DNA from: Rhodococcus yananensis | GTDB lineage: Bacteria; Actinomycetota; Actinomycetes; Mycobacteriales; Mycobacteriaceae | DNA: 64,000 nt | NCBI RefSeq assembly: GCF_020515525.1 | Contig: NZ_JAIYEP010000010.1 | Location: 1-64,000, forward strand | Direction of reading: 5' to 3' | Part shown: one piece after another, positions 1-8,176 of the stretch | How positions within the stretch are numbered: the stretch's first letter is position 1 | Layout: each line of letters starts with the position of its first letter | The notes under the pieces: generated by a model | The model's input: the letters and a program-made list of their open reading frames with translations, nothing else | Told to the model about the DNA's origin: nothing | The model's database searches: none | Program-made: the position numbers and the translations under genes

Positions 1-1
1 T

Positions 2-19
2 GCCCGCGTTCCCGCGGGC
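2..19 (-). terminator. GC hairpin after the flavin monooxygenase gene
   Basis: A perfect 7-bp stem (2-8 with 13-19) with a TTCC loop lies 35 bases beyond the stop of the minus-strand monooxygenase gene. It could act as a transcription terminator, but there is no T-tract, and the right arm is also part of a tandem repeat, so the role is inferred. Confidence 0.4.
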
Positions 20-51
20 ACCGGGTCACGCGGGCACCGGGTCACGCGGGT
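13..51. repeat. 16-bp tandem repeat, about 2.4 copies
   Basis: The unit CGCGGGCACCGGGTCA occurs at 13-28 and 29-44 and begins a third time at 45-51. It lies between the window edge and the stop codon of the monooxygenase gene, outside any coding region I can see. Confidence 0.8.
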
Positions 52-53
52 GT

Positions 54-1409
54 TCAGGCCGACGACACCCCCACCTCGGCCCCCGTCTCGGCTGCGGCGA
101 ACCTGCTCCGGGGTCGGTCCAGCCCGTAGTGGCCGCGCAGTGTGGTGGCGTCGTAGTCGGTGCGGAACAGTCCCCGCGCCTGCAGGATCGGAACCACGTG
201 ATCCGTGAAGTCCTCCAGCCCACCGGGCAGGTACGGGGGCATGACGTTGAAACCGTCGGCGGCTCCGCTGCGCACCCACAGCTGGATCTGGTCGGCGACC
301 TGTTCCGGGGTGCCGGCGAACCTGCGGTGCCCGCGTCCCCCGCCGAGCTTCGCGATCAACTGCCGCACCGTCAGGTTCTCGTTCACGGCGAGATCCTTCA
401 CCAGTTGGAAGCGACTCTTGTTGCCCTGGATCTCCTCGATCGGGGGCAGCGGCGGCAACGGTGAATCCAGGGCGTGCTCGGTGAGGTCGACACCCACCAT
501 CCGTGACAACTGACGCAGCGAGTAGGCCGGTGAGATCAGCTCGGTGAACTCCCGTTCGAGGTCGCGTGCCTCCTGTTCGGTGCCGCCGATGAACGGAACG
601 ATGCCCGGCAACACCTTCAGCGACCGCGGATCGCGCCCCGCCGCGACCACGCGTGCCTTCAGGTCGCGGTAGAACGCCCGGCCTTCCGCGAGGGTGCGTT
701 GCGCTGTGAACACGGCCTCCGCGAAGCGGGCGGCGAAGTCCTTGCCGCTCTCCGAGGACCCGGCCTGCACCAGCAGCGGGCGCCCCTGCACGGAGCGCGG
801 AGTGTTGAGCGGCCCACGGACCGTGAACCGTTCTCCGCGGTGGTCGATCTCGTGCACCTTCGCGGGGTCGGCGAAGCGGCCGGACGCGACGTCGAGTTCG
901 ACGGCATCGTCCTCCCAGCTGTCCCACAGCGACAACGCGACGTCGACGAACTCGGCGGCGCGGGCGTAACGACCGGCGTGGTCGGGCACCCGGTCGTATC
1001 CGAAGTTGCGGGCTTCGTCGTCGCCGCCGGAGGTGACGATGTTCCAGCCCGCACGACCACCGCTGATGTGGTCGAGCGACGCGAACGTACGGGCCAGGTG
1101 GAACGGCGCGTTGTAGCCGGTGGACGCCGTGGCGATGAGACCGATGTGGTCGGTGGCCACCGCCATCGCCGACAGGAGTGTGAGCGGCTCGAACACCGCC
1201 TGAGTGTTGTGTTCGATGCGGGGACCGACGGCCAGTCCGTCGGCGAGGAACACCGAGTCGAGCCGGCCGCGTTCGGCGATCCGCGCGAGTTCGCGGAAGT
1301 GCTCCACGTCGAGCACGCGGTGCGCCTCGGTGCGGGGGTGCCGCCAGGCGGCCTCGTGGTGTCCGACGCCCATGAGGAAGGCGTTGAGGTGGATGTGTTG
1401 ATCGGACAT
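54..1409 (-). CDS. NtaA/SnaA/DszA-family flavin-dependent monooxygenase
   Basis: This 451-residue protein belongs to the bacterial luciferase-like class that includes nitrilotriacetate monooxygenase component A, DszA and SnaA. These enzymes use FMNH2 from a partner reductase to oxidise small organic or sulfur compounds in the cytosol. The N-terminal region with LNAFLMGVGHHEAAWRHP, the SVFLADGLAV segment and the GRAGWNIVTS segment near residue 120 are typical of this subgroup, and the length is normal. It is the last gene of a minus-strand unit after a sulfonate/taurine-type ABC importer, starting 29 bases after the permease gene. That context suggests it oxidises an imported organosulfur compound to release sulfur. 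No flavin reductase is visible nearby. The family call is firm; the substrate is inferred. Confidence 0.88.
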   Translation of the reverse strand: MSDQHIHLNAFLMGVGHHEAAWRHPRTEAHRVLDVEHFRELARIAERGRLDSVFLADGLAVGPRIEHNTQAVFEPLTLLSAMAVATDHIGLIATASTGYNAPFHLARTFASLDHISGGRAGWNIVTSGGDDEARNFGYDRVPDHAGRYARAAEFVDVALSLWDSWEDDAVELDVASGRFADPAKVHEIDHRGERFTVRGPLNTPRSVQGRPLLVQAGSSESGKDFAARFAEAVFTAQRTLAEGRAFYRDLKARVVAAGRDPRSLKVLPGIVPFIGGTEQEARDLEREFTELISPAYSLRQLSRMVGVDLTEHALDSPLPPLPPIEEIQGNKSRFQLVKDLAVNENLTVRQLIAKLGGGRGHRRFAGTPEQVADQIQLWVRSGAADGFNVMPPYLPGGLEDFTDHVVPILQARGLFRTDYDATTLRGHYGLDRPRSRFAAAETGAEVGVSSA

Positions 1410-1438
1410 GAACTACCTCTCGGGAGTGGTGGGAACTG

Positions 1439-2341
1439 TTACTGCTGTGCGCCGCGCCAGCGCGACAGCCGGTGTTCGACGGCGACGAGGACACCGTTGA
1501 AGACGAGTCCGACGACGGAGATCGCGACGATCCCGGCATACATGTTCGGGATCTGGAAGTTGAGTTGTGATGCGGTGATCAGGTATCCGAGACCTGCTTT
1601 CGCACCGACCATCTCGGCCGCGATGAGCACCAGGACCGAGGATGCGGCGGCCATCCGGATGCCGGTGAAGATCGTGGGTACGGCAGCCGGAAGGATCACC
1701 TTCTGGAACAATCGATAGGTCGGAAGCCCCAGTGAGCGAGCTGATTTGACGAGCAGCGGATCGACGGTACGCACACCGGAGATGGTGTTGAGCAGGATCG
1801 GGAACACACTCGCGTAGATCACGAGCGCAACCTTGGAGGTCTCACCGATCCCCAGCACCAGAACGAAGACCGGTAGCAACGCGAGCACCGCCGTGTTGCG
1901 GAACATCTCGAGGATCGGGTTGAGAAGCACGGAGACCGACCGATACCAGCCGATCACCACACCCAACGGCACCGCGACGAGCAACGCGACCGCGAACCCG
2001 GTGACGGCACGCGACAGGCTGGCTCCGAGGTGGTCGGCGAGTCGACCCGACACGACGAGGTCGACGAGCGCATCGACGACCGTGCTGAACGGAGGAAGGA
2101 ACACCGCGTCGACGAGCCCGACCCGAGGCGCGATCTCCCACAGCGCCAAGAACACGACGATCGCGACGGCCGGTTCGATAAGCCCCCACACGAACGAGCC
2201 GAACCGTCGAGCGAGCCCCGCGCGCGCGGACGTCACCGAATCTGTGGCACCCGCGTCGGCGGGGCCCGCAGAGCCGACGCCCGGGCCGGCCGCAACCGCA
2301 TCGGCAGTGCCACGAACGAGGGTCGCGCTAGTTCCGGACAT
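1439..2341 (-). CDS. ABC transporter permease, SsuC/TauC type
   Basis: A 300-residue inner-membrane permease of the nitrate/sulfonate/taurine ABC importer class. After a hydrophilic N-terminus of about 45 residues rich in Ala, Gly and Thr there are roughly six hydrophobic segments. The cytoplasmic coupling loop around residues 200-215 (KSARSLGLPTYRLF...) is the EAA-type motif that contacts the ATPase. The start codon overlaps the end of the ATPase gene by 14 bases, so the two are likely translationally coupled. It should form the channel for the lipoprotein and ATPase encoded upstream. The unusually long hydrophilic N-terminus could mean a later true start, but no better start with a ribosome binding site is obvious. 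Confidence 0.9.
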   Translation of the reverse strand: MSGTSATLVRGTADAVAAGPGVGSAGPADAGATDSVTSARAGLARRFGSFVWGLIEPAVAIVVFLALWEIAPRVGLVDAVFLPPFSTVVDALVDLVVSGRLADHLGASLSRAVTGFAVALLVAVPLGVVIGWYRSVSVLLNPILEMFRNTAVLALLPVFVLVLGIGETSKVALVIYASVFPILLNTISGVRTVDPLLVKSARSLGLPTYRLFQKVILPAAVPTIFTGIRMAAASSVLVLIAAEMVGAKAGLGYLITASQLNFQIPNMYAGIVAISVVGLVFNGVLVAVEHRLSRWRGAQQ

Positions 2342-3164
2342 GATCCACCACTTTCGTTAGGGGCGCGGAGGCGTGCGAACTTCCCGCCGCCGGGTCGGTC
2401 TCGGAGTGCAACTCGGTCCAGACGATGTGGCGGTGGTGACGGAACTCTTCGGTCGAGCGGACGTCGTCGACGGTGCGGTCGATGTCGACGTCCACGATCG
2501 TCTTCACACGCCCCGGCCGAGGTGTGAGGACGGCGACGCGCTGCCCCAGATAGACGGCCTCATCGATACCGTGGGTGATGAACAGGATGGTCTTGCCGGT
2601 CTCGAGCCGGATCCGTAACAGTTCGTCCTGCAGCGACTCACGAGTCTGGGCGTCGAGCGCCGCGAACGGTTCGTCCATGAGGAGCACCTCGGGGTCGAAC
2701 GCGAGACTGCGAGCGATCGCGACGCGCTGCTTCATCCCGCCGGACAGCTCGTGCGGGTAGCGGTCACCGAAACCGGCCAGTCCGACGAGTTCGAGATGGT
2801 GGTCGGCGACTTCGCGCCGGGTCCGTGCGGGTAGCCCCTCGGCCTCGAGACCGAACTCGATGTTCGCGCGGGCGGTGCGCCACGGAAGGAGTGCGTACTG
2901 CTGGAAGACGATTCCCCGGTCGAGCCCGGGGCCGGTGACGGGTCTGCCGTCGAGCAGGATTCGCCCCGAGGTGGGGGCGGTGAGCCCACCGAGCAGATCG
3001 AGCAGGGTGGACTTGCCGCATCCGCTCGGGCCGACGAGGACGAGGAGTTCCCCCTCGGCGAGATCGAAGCTGACGTCGTCGAGCGCGGTGAACGTGTCGT
3101 CGCTGCCGCGCACCGGGAATCGCTTGGTGACGTGTTCGAGCCGGAGTTTGGGGTCGCTGCTCAT
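2328..3164 (-). CDS. ABC transporter ATP-binding protein, SsuB/TauB type
   Basis: A 278-residue ATPase powering the sulfonate-type importer. It has a Walker A motif GPSGCGKST near residue 45, a Q-loop, the signature LSGGMKQR and Walker B LLMDEPFAALD, all intact and in normal order. The ATG at 3164 was chosen because MSSDPKLRLEHVTKRF begins the conserved domain and the start overlaps the stop of the upstream binding-protein gene by 4 bases. The reading frame stays open further upstream, but that stretch lies inside the lipoprotein gene in another frame. The C-terminal 25 residues beyond the domain are Ala/Ser-rich and overlap the permease start. Confidence 0.93.
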   Translation of the reverse strand: MSSDPKLRLEHVTKRFPVRGSDDTFTALDDVSFDLAEGELLVLVGPSGCGKSTLLDLLGGLTAPTSGRILLDGRPVTGPGLDRGIVFQQYALLPWRTARANIEFGLEAEGLPARTRREVADHHLELVGLAGFGDRYPHELSGGMKQRVAIARSLAFDPEVLLMDEPFAALDAQTRESLQDELLRIRLETGKTILFITHGIDEAVYLGQRVAVLTPRPGRVKTIVDVDIDRTVDDVRSTEEFRHHRHIVWTELHSETDPAAGSSHASAPLTKVVDHVRN

Positions 3165-4267
3165 TTCGACTCCTCCTGCAGGGGTTGTCCGTCGGGGCCG
3201 CTCGCCGGGTCGTAGGTGCCGTCGGCGTACGGGTTGTGGTCGTTGGTGTAGACGTCGGCCGGAGTGAGCGCACCGTCGTCGAGTTCGCCGTTGCGGGTGA
3301 GCCAGTCGAGCCACGTCCGGATCTCCTGGTCGGTGACCACACCGCCCGGTCCGGCGATCCCGGGACTCTTCCAGTACCCGACGAGGTCGGTGTTCTCGTT
3401 GCGTCCGCGGCCGTCGATGATCTCCTCGAACGTCGCGACGACCCGGTCGCGCGGGGTGGTCTGGGCCCACCGGATGGCACGCGCGGTTCCCCGCACGAAA
3501 TCGGCCACGGCATCCTGGTTGCGCGCGATGAAATCGTTTCGGAACACGTAGGTTCCGTAGCTGAACGAGCCGAACAACGACTCGTCCGTGAACAGCGGCC
3601 GGAGGCCGCCGCGTTCGACGGCGGTCTCGCGGAAGATGCCACCGAGCGTGCCGACGTCGATCTGTCCCTCTCGCAATGCCTGTTCGGTGTTGACGGGCGG
3701 CACGACGATCAGTTCGACCCGGGCGATCTCGTCGGCGGTCAGCCCCTGCTGCGCGAGCCACTCACGCACCAGGAACTCGTGGTGGGCGCCGAGGGTGTTC
3801 ATCCCGACCTTCTTGCCGATCAGGTCGCGGGCGGAGCGGATGGGACCGTCGTCGAGGACGTAGTACCCGTTGAAGGTCCGTTCGTCGGACCCGTAGGAGG
3901 CGAGCACCCCGGTGAGCGGTGACCCGCCGGCCTGCGCCTTGATCACGGCACCGTTGAACGCGGAACCGAAGTCGATCTGGCCGGTCGCGGTGTTCTGCAG
4001 CGATTGGGGGCCGTTGCCGTTGTCGCCGATCCAGTCGAGTTCGATCCTCTCGTAGTACCCGAGAGCCTCGGCGAGTTCGGGGAATCCGACCTGTCCGGCC
4101 GCGCCTTCGTAGCGAAGCACGGTGCGGCCGTCTGCGGTGACCGCGGCCTCGGAACGCGACGAGCACGCAGTGCCGACGACGACCAGGGCGAGCAGCGTTG
4201 TCACGAGGGCTACAGCGGGGGCGAGTCGTCGGCGCGAGGTCGACGGTTGTTGTGTCGATTGCGACAT
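3161..4267 (-). CDS. ABC transporter substrate-binding lipoprotein, SsuA/TauA type
   Basis: A 368-residue exported solute-binding protein. It has a basic N-terminus, a hydrophobic segment at about residues 16-33 and a lipobox ending VVGTAC, so it should be lipidated and held on the outer face of the membrane. The mature part has the NitT/TauT-type fold features, such as GQIDFGSAF and KVGMNTLGAHHEFLV. It is the first gene of a four-gene unit (binding protein, ATPase, permease, monooxygenase). Sulfonates, taurine or related sulfur compounds are the likely ligands, but aromatic or nitrogen compounds cannot be excluded from sequence alone. Confidence 0.92.
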   Translation of the reverse strand: MSQSTQQPSTSRRRLAPAVALVTTLLALVVVGTACSSRSEAAVTADGRTVLRYEGAAGQVGFPELAEALGYYERIELDWIGDNGNGPQSLQNTATGQIDFGSAFNGAVIKAQAGGSPLTGVLASYGSDERTFNGYYVLDDGPIRSARDLIGKKVGMNTLGAHHEFLVREWLAQQGLTADEIARVELIVVPPVNTEQALREGQIDVGTLGGIFRETAVERGGLRPLFTDESLFGSFSYGTYVFRNDFIARNQDAVADFVRGTARAIRWAQTTPRDRVVATFEEIIDGRGRNENTDLVGYWKSPGIAGPGGVVTDQEIRTWLDWLTRNGELDDGALTPADVYTNDHNPYADGTYDPASGPDGQPLQEESK

Positions 4268-4283
4268 CGTGGGAGGTGTCCTT

Positions 4284-4332
4284 GTGTCGGCCCGCTCGGC
4301 GCGAGCGGTATCGTGTCGGCCCGCTCGGCGCG
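4284..4332. repeat. 20-bp direct repeat upstream of the importer operon
   Basis: The sequence GTGTCGGCCCGCTCGGCGCG occurs at 4284-4303 and again exactly at 4313-4332, 29 bases apart. It lies just upstream of the minus-strand binding-protein gene, where promoter and regulator sites for sulfur control would be expected. The near three-turn spacing would suit cooperative binding of a regulator, but that is speculation. Confidence 0.7.
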
Positions 4333-4532
4333 GGCTGCGGTTCGAGAACGTTCGGCGTTGTTCAGCGACAGTTCGGACAGCTGTGCACGACAGCCCCTTT
4401 CCGGTCGGGTCGGGAACGGTTCGATCAGGACCCGGTCAGCATCTCGGTCGGCGCGGTCGACGCCAACGGTTGCGCGCACGGTGAACGAAAGGGTGGATGC
4501 GGACCGCCACCGCGCACCGGTCGGATTCGCGC

Positions 4533-4553
4533 ATTGAATCGATAGCTGTCAAT
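4533..4553 (+). promoter_or_regulatory. Putative ArsR operator of the ars operon
   Basis: The inverted repeat ATTGA-N11-TCAAT ends 8 bases before the arsR start codon, and the surrounding bases are AT-rich relative to the genome. ArsR/SmtB repressors commonly bind such imperfect palindromes overlapping their own promoters, so this is the expected autoregulatory site. It is seen in sequence but not experimentally supported. Confidence 0.6.
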
Positions 4554-4561
4554 ATAGAAAG

Positions 4562-4969
4562 ATGTCGAACCAGATCGAGGTGGGCGCCGAGCCGTGCTGC
4601 CCGCCGCTGATGCACGAGCCGCTGAGCGAACACCGGACCGGCGAGCTGGCCGCGATGTTCAAGGCTCTCGGCGACCCGGTGCGCCTGCGCTTGATGTCGC
4701 TGATCGCCTCCCACCCCGGCGGAGAGGCATGTGTCTGCGACATCTCCGGGTCGTTCGACCTGTCGCAGCCGACGATCTCCCACCACCTCAAGGTGTTGCG
4801 CACGGCCGGTCTGCTCGAGTGCGAACGCCGCGCGACATGGGTGTACTACCGGGTGATCCCGTCCGCGTTGGCGCAGCTCGCGAGGGCGCTCGCACCCGAA
4901 CCGGGCGTAGTGGAGGGCTCACGGTGCAGCCCCGTCCCGGACGACTCCGCGGCGGAGGCCCACCGGTGA
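4562..4969 (+). CDS. arsR: Arsenic-responsive ArsR-family repressor
   Basis: A 135-residue winged-helix repressor that should release the ars promoter when it binds As(III). The recognition region (QPTISHHLKVLRTAGLLE) is typical of ArsR. Candidate metalloid ligands are the Cys12-Cys13 pair near the N-terminus and Cys57/Cys59 in CVCDI. The pair-plus-one layout resembles the Corynebacterium glutamicum ArsR site better than the E. coli one, by recollection. The gene opens a three-gene plus-strand operon with acr3 and arsC, and its stop overlaps the acr3 start by 4 bases. The C-terminal 20 residues are a non-conserved extension. Confidence 0.93.
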   Translation: MSNQIEVGAEPCCPPLMHEPLSEHRTGELAAMFKALGDPVRLRLMSLIASHPGGEACVCDISGSFDLSQPTISHHLKVLRTAGLLECERRATWVYYRVIPSALAQLARALAPEPGVVEGSRCSPVPDDSAAEAHR

Positions 4970-6063
4970 CCGGGGCGACAGCAGCCCCCACCGTCGTGGG
5001 CGGACTGTCCGTACTCGACCGGTTCCTCCCGGTGTGGATCGGTGTCGCGATGATCGCCGGGCTCCTTCTGGGGCGCACGGTCCCGGGACTCGGCGACGCA
5101 TTGTCCGCCGTCGAGATCGACGGAATCTCACTGCCGATCGCGCTCGGCCTGCTGATCATGATGTACCCGGTGCTGGCGAAGGTGCGTTACGACCGCCTCG
5201 ACACCGTCGCGGGCGACCGCAGGATGCTGCTCGGTTCACTGCTGCTGAACTGGATCCTCGGCCCGGCGCTGATGTTCGCGTTGGCGTGGCTGTTCCTGCC
5301 GGATCTCCCGGAGTACCGCACGGGACTGATCATCGTCGGACTGGCGCGATGCATCGCCATGGTCATCATCTGGAACGACCTCGCCTGCGGCGACCGAGAA
5401 GCCGCCGCGGTACTGGTCGCGATCAACTCGGTGTTCCAGGTGATCATGTTCGCCGCCCTGGGCTGGTTCTACCTGTCCGTGCTGCCCGGATGGCTCGGGC
5501 TCGAGCAGACCACCCTCGATGTCTCTCCGTGGCAGATCGCGCGTTCCGTGCTGGTCTTCCTGGGCATCCCGTTGCTCGCCGGGTTCCTGACCCGCCGCAT
5601 CGGAGAGAAGGCCCGGGGACGAACCTGGTACGAGGAGCGTTTTCTGCCCCGCATCGGTCCGTGGGCCCTGTACGGGCTGTTGTTCACGATCGTGATCCTG
5701 TTCGCGCTCCAGGGCGACCGGATCACCTCGAACCCCGTCGACGTCGTGCGGATCGCGCTTCCGCTGCTGGCGTACTTCGCGATCATGTGGGCCGGCGGTT
5801 ATCTACTCGGTGCCGCACTGGGACTCGGCTACGCGCGCACCACCACCCTTGCGTTCACCGCGGCGGGCAACAACTTCGAGCTGGCCATCGCGGTGGCGAT
5901 CGCCACCTTCGGGGCCGCCTCCGGACAGGCCCTCGCCGGGGTGGTCGGCCCACTGATCGAGGTTCCGGTGCTCGTCGGCCTGGTCTACGTCTCGCTCGCG
6001 CTGCGCGCACGGTTCACGGACCGCGAATCATCCACCGCACCGCTGTCACCGAAGGAGGTCTGA
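4966..6063 (+). CDS. acr3: ACR3-family arsenite efflux permease
   Basis: A 365-residue membrane protein with about ten hydrophobic segments, of the ACR3 type that expels As(OH)3 using the proton gradient. The conserved cysteine of the fourth segment is present in GLARCIAMV, and the conserved glutamate in NNFELAIAV. The GTG at 4966 is taken as start because it overlaps the arsR stop (GTGA) and is followed directly by the first membrane segment. An open frame extends upstream but only as a shadow of arsR. Followed 4 bases later by arsC, it forms the export half of an arsenate reduction and efflux pathway. Confidence 0.94.
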   Translation: MTGATAAPTVVGGLSVLDRFLPVWIGVAMIAGLLLGRTVPGLGDALSAVEIDGISLPIALGLLIMMYPVLAKVRYDRLDTVAGDRRMLLGSLLLNWILGPALMFALAWLFLPDLPEYRTGLIIVGLARCIAMVIIWNDLACGDREAAAVLVAINSVFQVIMFAALGWFYLSVLPGWLGLEQTTLDVSPWQIARSVLVFLGIPLLAGFLTRRIGEKARGRTWYEERFLPRIGPWALYGLLFTIVILFALQGDRITSNPVDVVRIALPLLAYFAIMWAGGYLLGAALGLGYARTTTLAFTAAGNNFELAIAVAIATFGAASGQALAGVVGPLIEVPVLVGLVYVSLALRARFTDRESSTAPLSPKEV

Positions 6064-6067
6064 CACC

Positions 6068-6478
6068 GTGCCCACACCGAGCGTGTTGTTCGTCTGCGTC
6101 CACAATGCCGGCCGGTCGCAGATGGCCGCCGGGTTCCTCACCGAACTGGCCGGTGACCGGATCGAGGTGCGATCCGCCGGGAGCGCACCGTCCGATCGGG
6201 TGAACCCGGTCGCGGTCGCGGTGATGGCCGAGCTCGGCATCGACATCTCCGCGCAGAACCCGAAGGTCCTCACCGCGGACGCGGTCGAGGCATCGGACGT
6301 GGTGATCACGATGGGGTGCGGCGACACGTGCCCGGTCTTCCCCGGTATCTCGTACCGGGACTGGGTGCTCGACGACCCGGCCGGGCAGGGAACCGAGAGC
6401 GTACGTCGGATCCGCGACGAGATCCGGACGAAGGTCCACGCACTGATCGTCGAGCTGATCGGCGAGAACCGGAGGTGA
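6068..6478 (+). CDS. arsC: Arsenate reductase, low-molecular-weight phosphatase type (probably mycothiol-linked)
   Basis: A 136-residue cytosolic enzyme that reduces arsenate to arsenite for export by Acr3. It has the phosphatase-like loop Cys10-X5-Arg16-Ser, and two further cysteines, Cys84 and Cys88, in MGCGDTCPVFPG. The closest relatives I recall are the C. glutamicum ArsC1/ArsC2 enzymes, which form an arseno-mycothiol adduct resolved by mycoredoxin. That fits the organism group, but the reductant cannot be proven here. It is the last gene of the arsR-acr3-arsC operon and is followed by a strong hairpin. Confidence 0.92.
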   Translation: MPTPSVLFVCVHNAGRSQMAAGFLTELAGDRIEVRSAGSAPSDRVNPVAVAVMAELGIDISAQNPKVLTADAVEASDVVITMGCGDTCPVFPGISYRDWVLDDPAGQGTESVRRIRDEIRTKVHALIVELIGENRR

Positions 6479-6482
6479 GTGG

Positions 6483-6513
6483 GTCGGGGCCACCCGCGCA
6501 CGGTGGCCCCGAC
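6483..6513. terminator. Bidirectional hairpin between arsC and arsI
   Basis: A perfect 12-bp stem (6483-6494 with 6502-6513) and a 7-base loop lie between the convergent arsC and arsI genes, 4 bases after the arsC stop. It is well placed to stop transcription from both sides, although it lacks a T-run. Confidence 0.75.
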
Positions 6514-6522
6514 GCACGACCT

Positions 6523-6978
6523 TCAGCGAGCCGGCTCGGTGACGGCGCCACAGGAGCCGTCGGCCTCCGCGACGGACGGGCCGTCGATGTGTCGCGGGCT
6601 CGAACCGAAGGTCTCCGAATCCGCGAGGACGGTGTAGATCTCCCACTTCTCCCCGGACGGCCCGGTCACCCACACCTTGTCCTGCGTGGCGAAACAACAG
6701 GTCGTTCCGATCTCCTCGTCGGTGAAGAGTCCCTCACCGGTGAGCCGGGCGATCTCCGCGTGCACGGTCTCCGAGGAACCGACCTCGACTCCGAGATGGT
6801 TGATGGTGCCACCGCTGCCGGGGTTCTCGAACAGCACCAGCTTCAGCGGTGGTTCGGTGAGCGCGAAGTTCGCGTAGCCCGACTCCAGCTTCACCGGCGG
6901 GGAGCCGAAGAGTTTCGTGTAGAACGTGACCGCCTCCTCCAGGTCGTCGACGTTGAGTGCGAGTTGTACGCGGGACAT
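6523..6978 (-). CDS. arsI: ArsI/CadI-type vicinal-oxygen-chelate enzyme, likely C-As lyase
   Basis: A 151-residue VOC-fold protein. The residues described for ArsI, the Fe(II) dioxygenase that cleaves the carbon-arsenic bond of trivalent organoarsenicals, are all visible: Gln5, His61 and Glu113 as the metal triad and the vicinal pair Cys94-Cys95 (GTTCCFATQDK) for the substrate arsenic. The closely related CadI proteins are cadmium-induced, so metal response without lyase activity is possible. Start ATG 6978 begins the conserved MSRVQLALNV. It is divergent from a second arsR and convergent with arsC, adding organoarsenical detoxification to the island. Confidence 0.88.
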   Translation of the reverse strand: MSRVQLALNVDDLEEAVTFYTKLFGSPPVKLESGYANFALTEPPLKLVLFENPGSGGTINHLGVEVGSSETVHAEIARLTGEGLFTDEEIGTTCCFATQDKVWVTGPSGEKWEIYTVLADSETFGSSPRHIDGPSVAEADGSCGAVTEPAR

Positions 6979-6999
6979 GACGCCTCCACCTCTGCGATG

Positions 7000-7047
7000 T
7001 ATATCGAATTGCTGGCGCCCGCCAGAGTGCGCTACCCGTTCGACATA
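7000..7047. promoter_or_regulatory. Inverted half-sites between arsI and the second arsR
   Basis: Half-sites TATATCGAA (7000-7008) and TTCGACATA (7039-7047) form an imperfect inverted repeat, 8 of 9 matching, separated by 30 bases in the 96-bp divergent region. They are candidate operators through which the second ArsR could control both arsI and itself. Confidence 0.4.
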
Positions 7048-7062
7048 AGTCAAGAGCCTGGC

Positions 7063-7068
7063 TAGGGT
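7063..7068 (+). promoter_or_regulatory. -10 element (TAGGGT) for leaderless arsR
   Basis: TAGGGT ends 6 bases before the ATG at 7075, so transcription should begin at or next to the start codon. No Shine-Dalgarno sequence would be present on such an mRNA, a common arrangement in actinobacteria. Confidence 0.5.
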
Positions 7069-7074
7069 GGTGTC

Positions 7075-7434
7075 ATGCCGAAGACGCTCCCGACGATCGA
7101 CGTCTCCGCACCCATCTGCTGCGCGCCCGTCTCGTCCGCCCCCATGACCGACGCCGCCGCCCTGGAGGTCGCACTCCGACTCAAGGCTCTCGCCGATCCG
7201 GTTCGCGTCCGACTGATGTCGATCCTGCTCACCGCCGACGACGGTGCACCGTGCACGTGCGACCTGGCGGCCGCCGTCGGACTCGCCGAATCCACCGTCA
7301 GCCACCACCTCGGTCAGCTCCGCAAGGCGGGCATGGTCGAGTCCGAGCGACGCGGCATGAACGTGCACCATCGCGCACGCGGCGCCGCACTCGAAGCACT
7401 GCGCGCGGTACTCGACCCGAACTGCTGCCGCTGA
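7075..7434 (+). CDS. ArsR-family metalloregulator (second copy)
   Basis: A 119-residue winged-helix repressor with helix-turn-helix ESTVSHHLGQLRKAGMVE. It carries Cys15-Cys16 near the N-terminus, Cys60/Cys62 in CTCDL and a Cys pair at the very end (NCCR). It is therefore richer in cysteines than the arsR at 4562 and may sense As(III), methylarsenite or a thiophilic metal. It is divergent from the arsI-like gene, which is the obvious target. A TAGGGT -10 sits 6 bases upstream of the ATG. The specific inducer cannot be told from sequence. Confidence 0.9.
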   Translation: MPKTLPTIDVSAPICCAPVSSAPMTDAAALEVALRLKALADPVRVRLMSILLTADDGAPCTCDLAAAVGLAESTVSHHLGQLRKAGMVESERRGMNVHHRARGAALEALRAVLDPNCCR

Positions 7435-7474
7435 GCGACGCGTCGACCGGGACGTCCCACTGCAACGAGCACGA

Positions 7475-8176
7475 TCAACGACCGCAACAGTCGGCATCCG
7501 CGCCGTACTCAGCGGACGCTCCATTGGAAACCGGTGCGGTGCAGCAGACGTCACCGTTCCATGCGTTCACACCCTCCCGCACGGCGATGGCCGCGATGAC
7601 GAGGGCGGCGACCGGATCGGCCCAGGACCAGCCGAACAGACCGTTGAGCAGCAGGCCGATCAGCAACACCGCGGACAGGTAGGTGCACAGCAGGGTCTGC
7701 TTGGAATCGGCAACCGCGGAGAGTGAGCCGAGTTCACGACCGGCGCGGCGCTGCGCCCACGACAACACGGGCATGATCATCAGACTGACCGCAGCGAGCA
7801 CCATCCCGATGCGCGAGTGCCCGGCCTCGCCGAGACCGAACAGGGCACGGATCGCGTCGACCGTCACGTACCCGGCCAGCGCGAGGAACGACAGCGCGAT
7901 GATCCGCAGCGCGACCTTCTCCCGCCTCTCCGGGTCCGCACCCGCGAACTGCCACGCCACCGCCGCGGCGGACGACACCTCGATCACCGAATCGAGACCG
8001 AAACCGATGAGCGCGGTGGACGACACCCGCGCTCCCTCGCCGATCGCGACGACCGCTTCGATGATGTTGTACGCGATCGTCGCGGTGACGAACCACCGGA
8101 TCCTGCGTGCCAGCACTCGCCTCCGGTCGCCGGACGGCACAGATCTGCCCGTCGGCGTTCCGAGACGGGAAGGCAT
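7475..8176 (-). CDS. Cation efflux (CDF-like) membrane protein
   Basis: A 233-residue protein with about six hydrophobic segments, of the cation diffusion facilitator-like group, which exchanges divalent metal for protons. The segment GFGLDSVIEVSSAA has the acidic residues used as metal ligands in this family. The C-terminus has Cys pairs (DVCC and DCCGR), unusual and suggestive of soft metals. The ATG at 8176 is preferred because AGGGG lies 9 bases upstream and it shares one base with the stop of cmtR; an ATG at 8185 is possible. Coupling to a CmtR-type Cd/Pb sensor suggests cadmium, lead or zinc export. Confidence 0.85.
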   Translation of the reverse strand: MPSRLGTPTGRSVPSGDRRRVLARRIRWFVTATIAYNIIEAVVAIGEGARVSSTALIGFGLDSVIEVSSAAAVAWQFAGADPERREKVALRIIALSFLALAGYVTVDAIRALFGLGEAGHSRIGMVLAAVSLMIMPVLSWAQRRAGRELGSLSAVADSKQTLLCTYLSAVLLIGLLLNGLFGWSWADPVAALVIAAIAVREGVNAWNGDVCCTAPVSNGASAEYGADADCCGR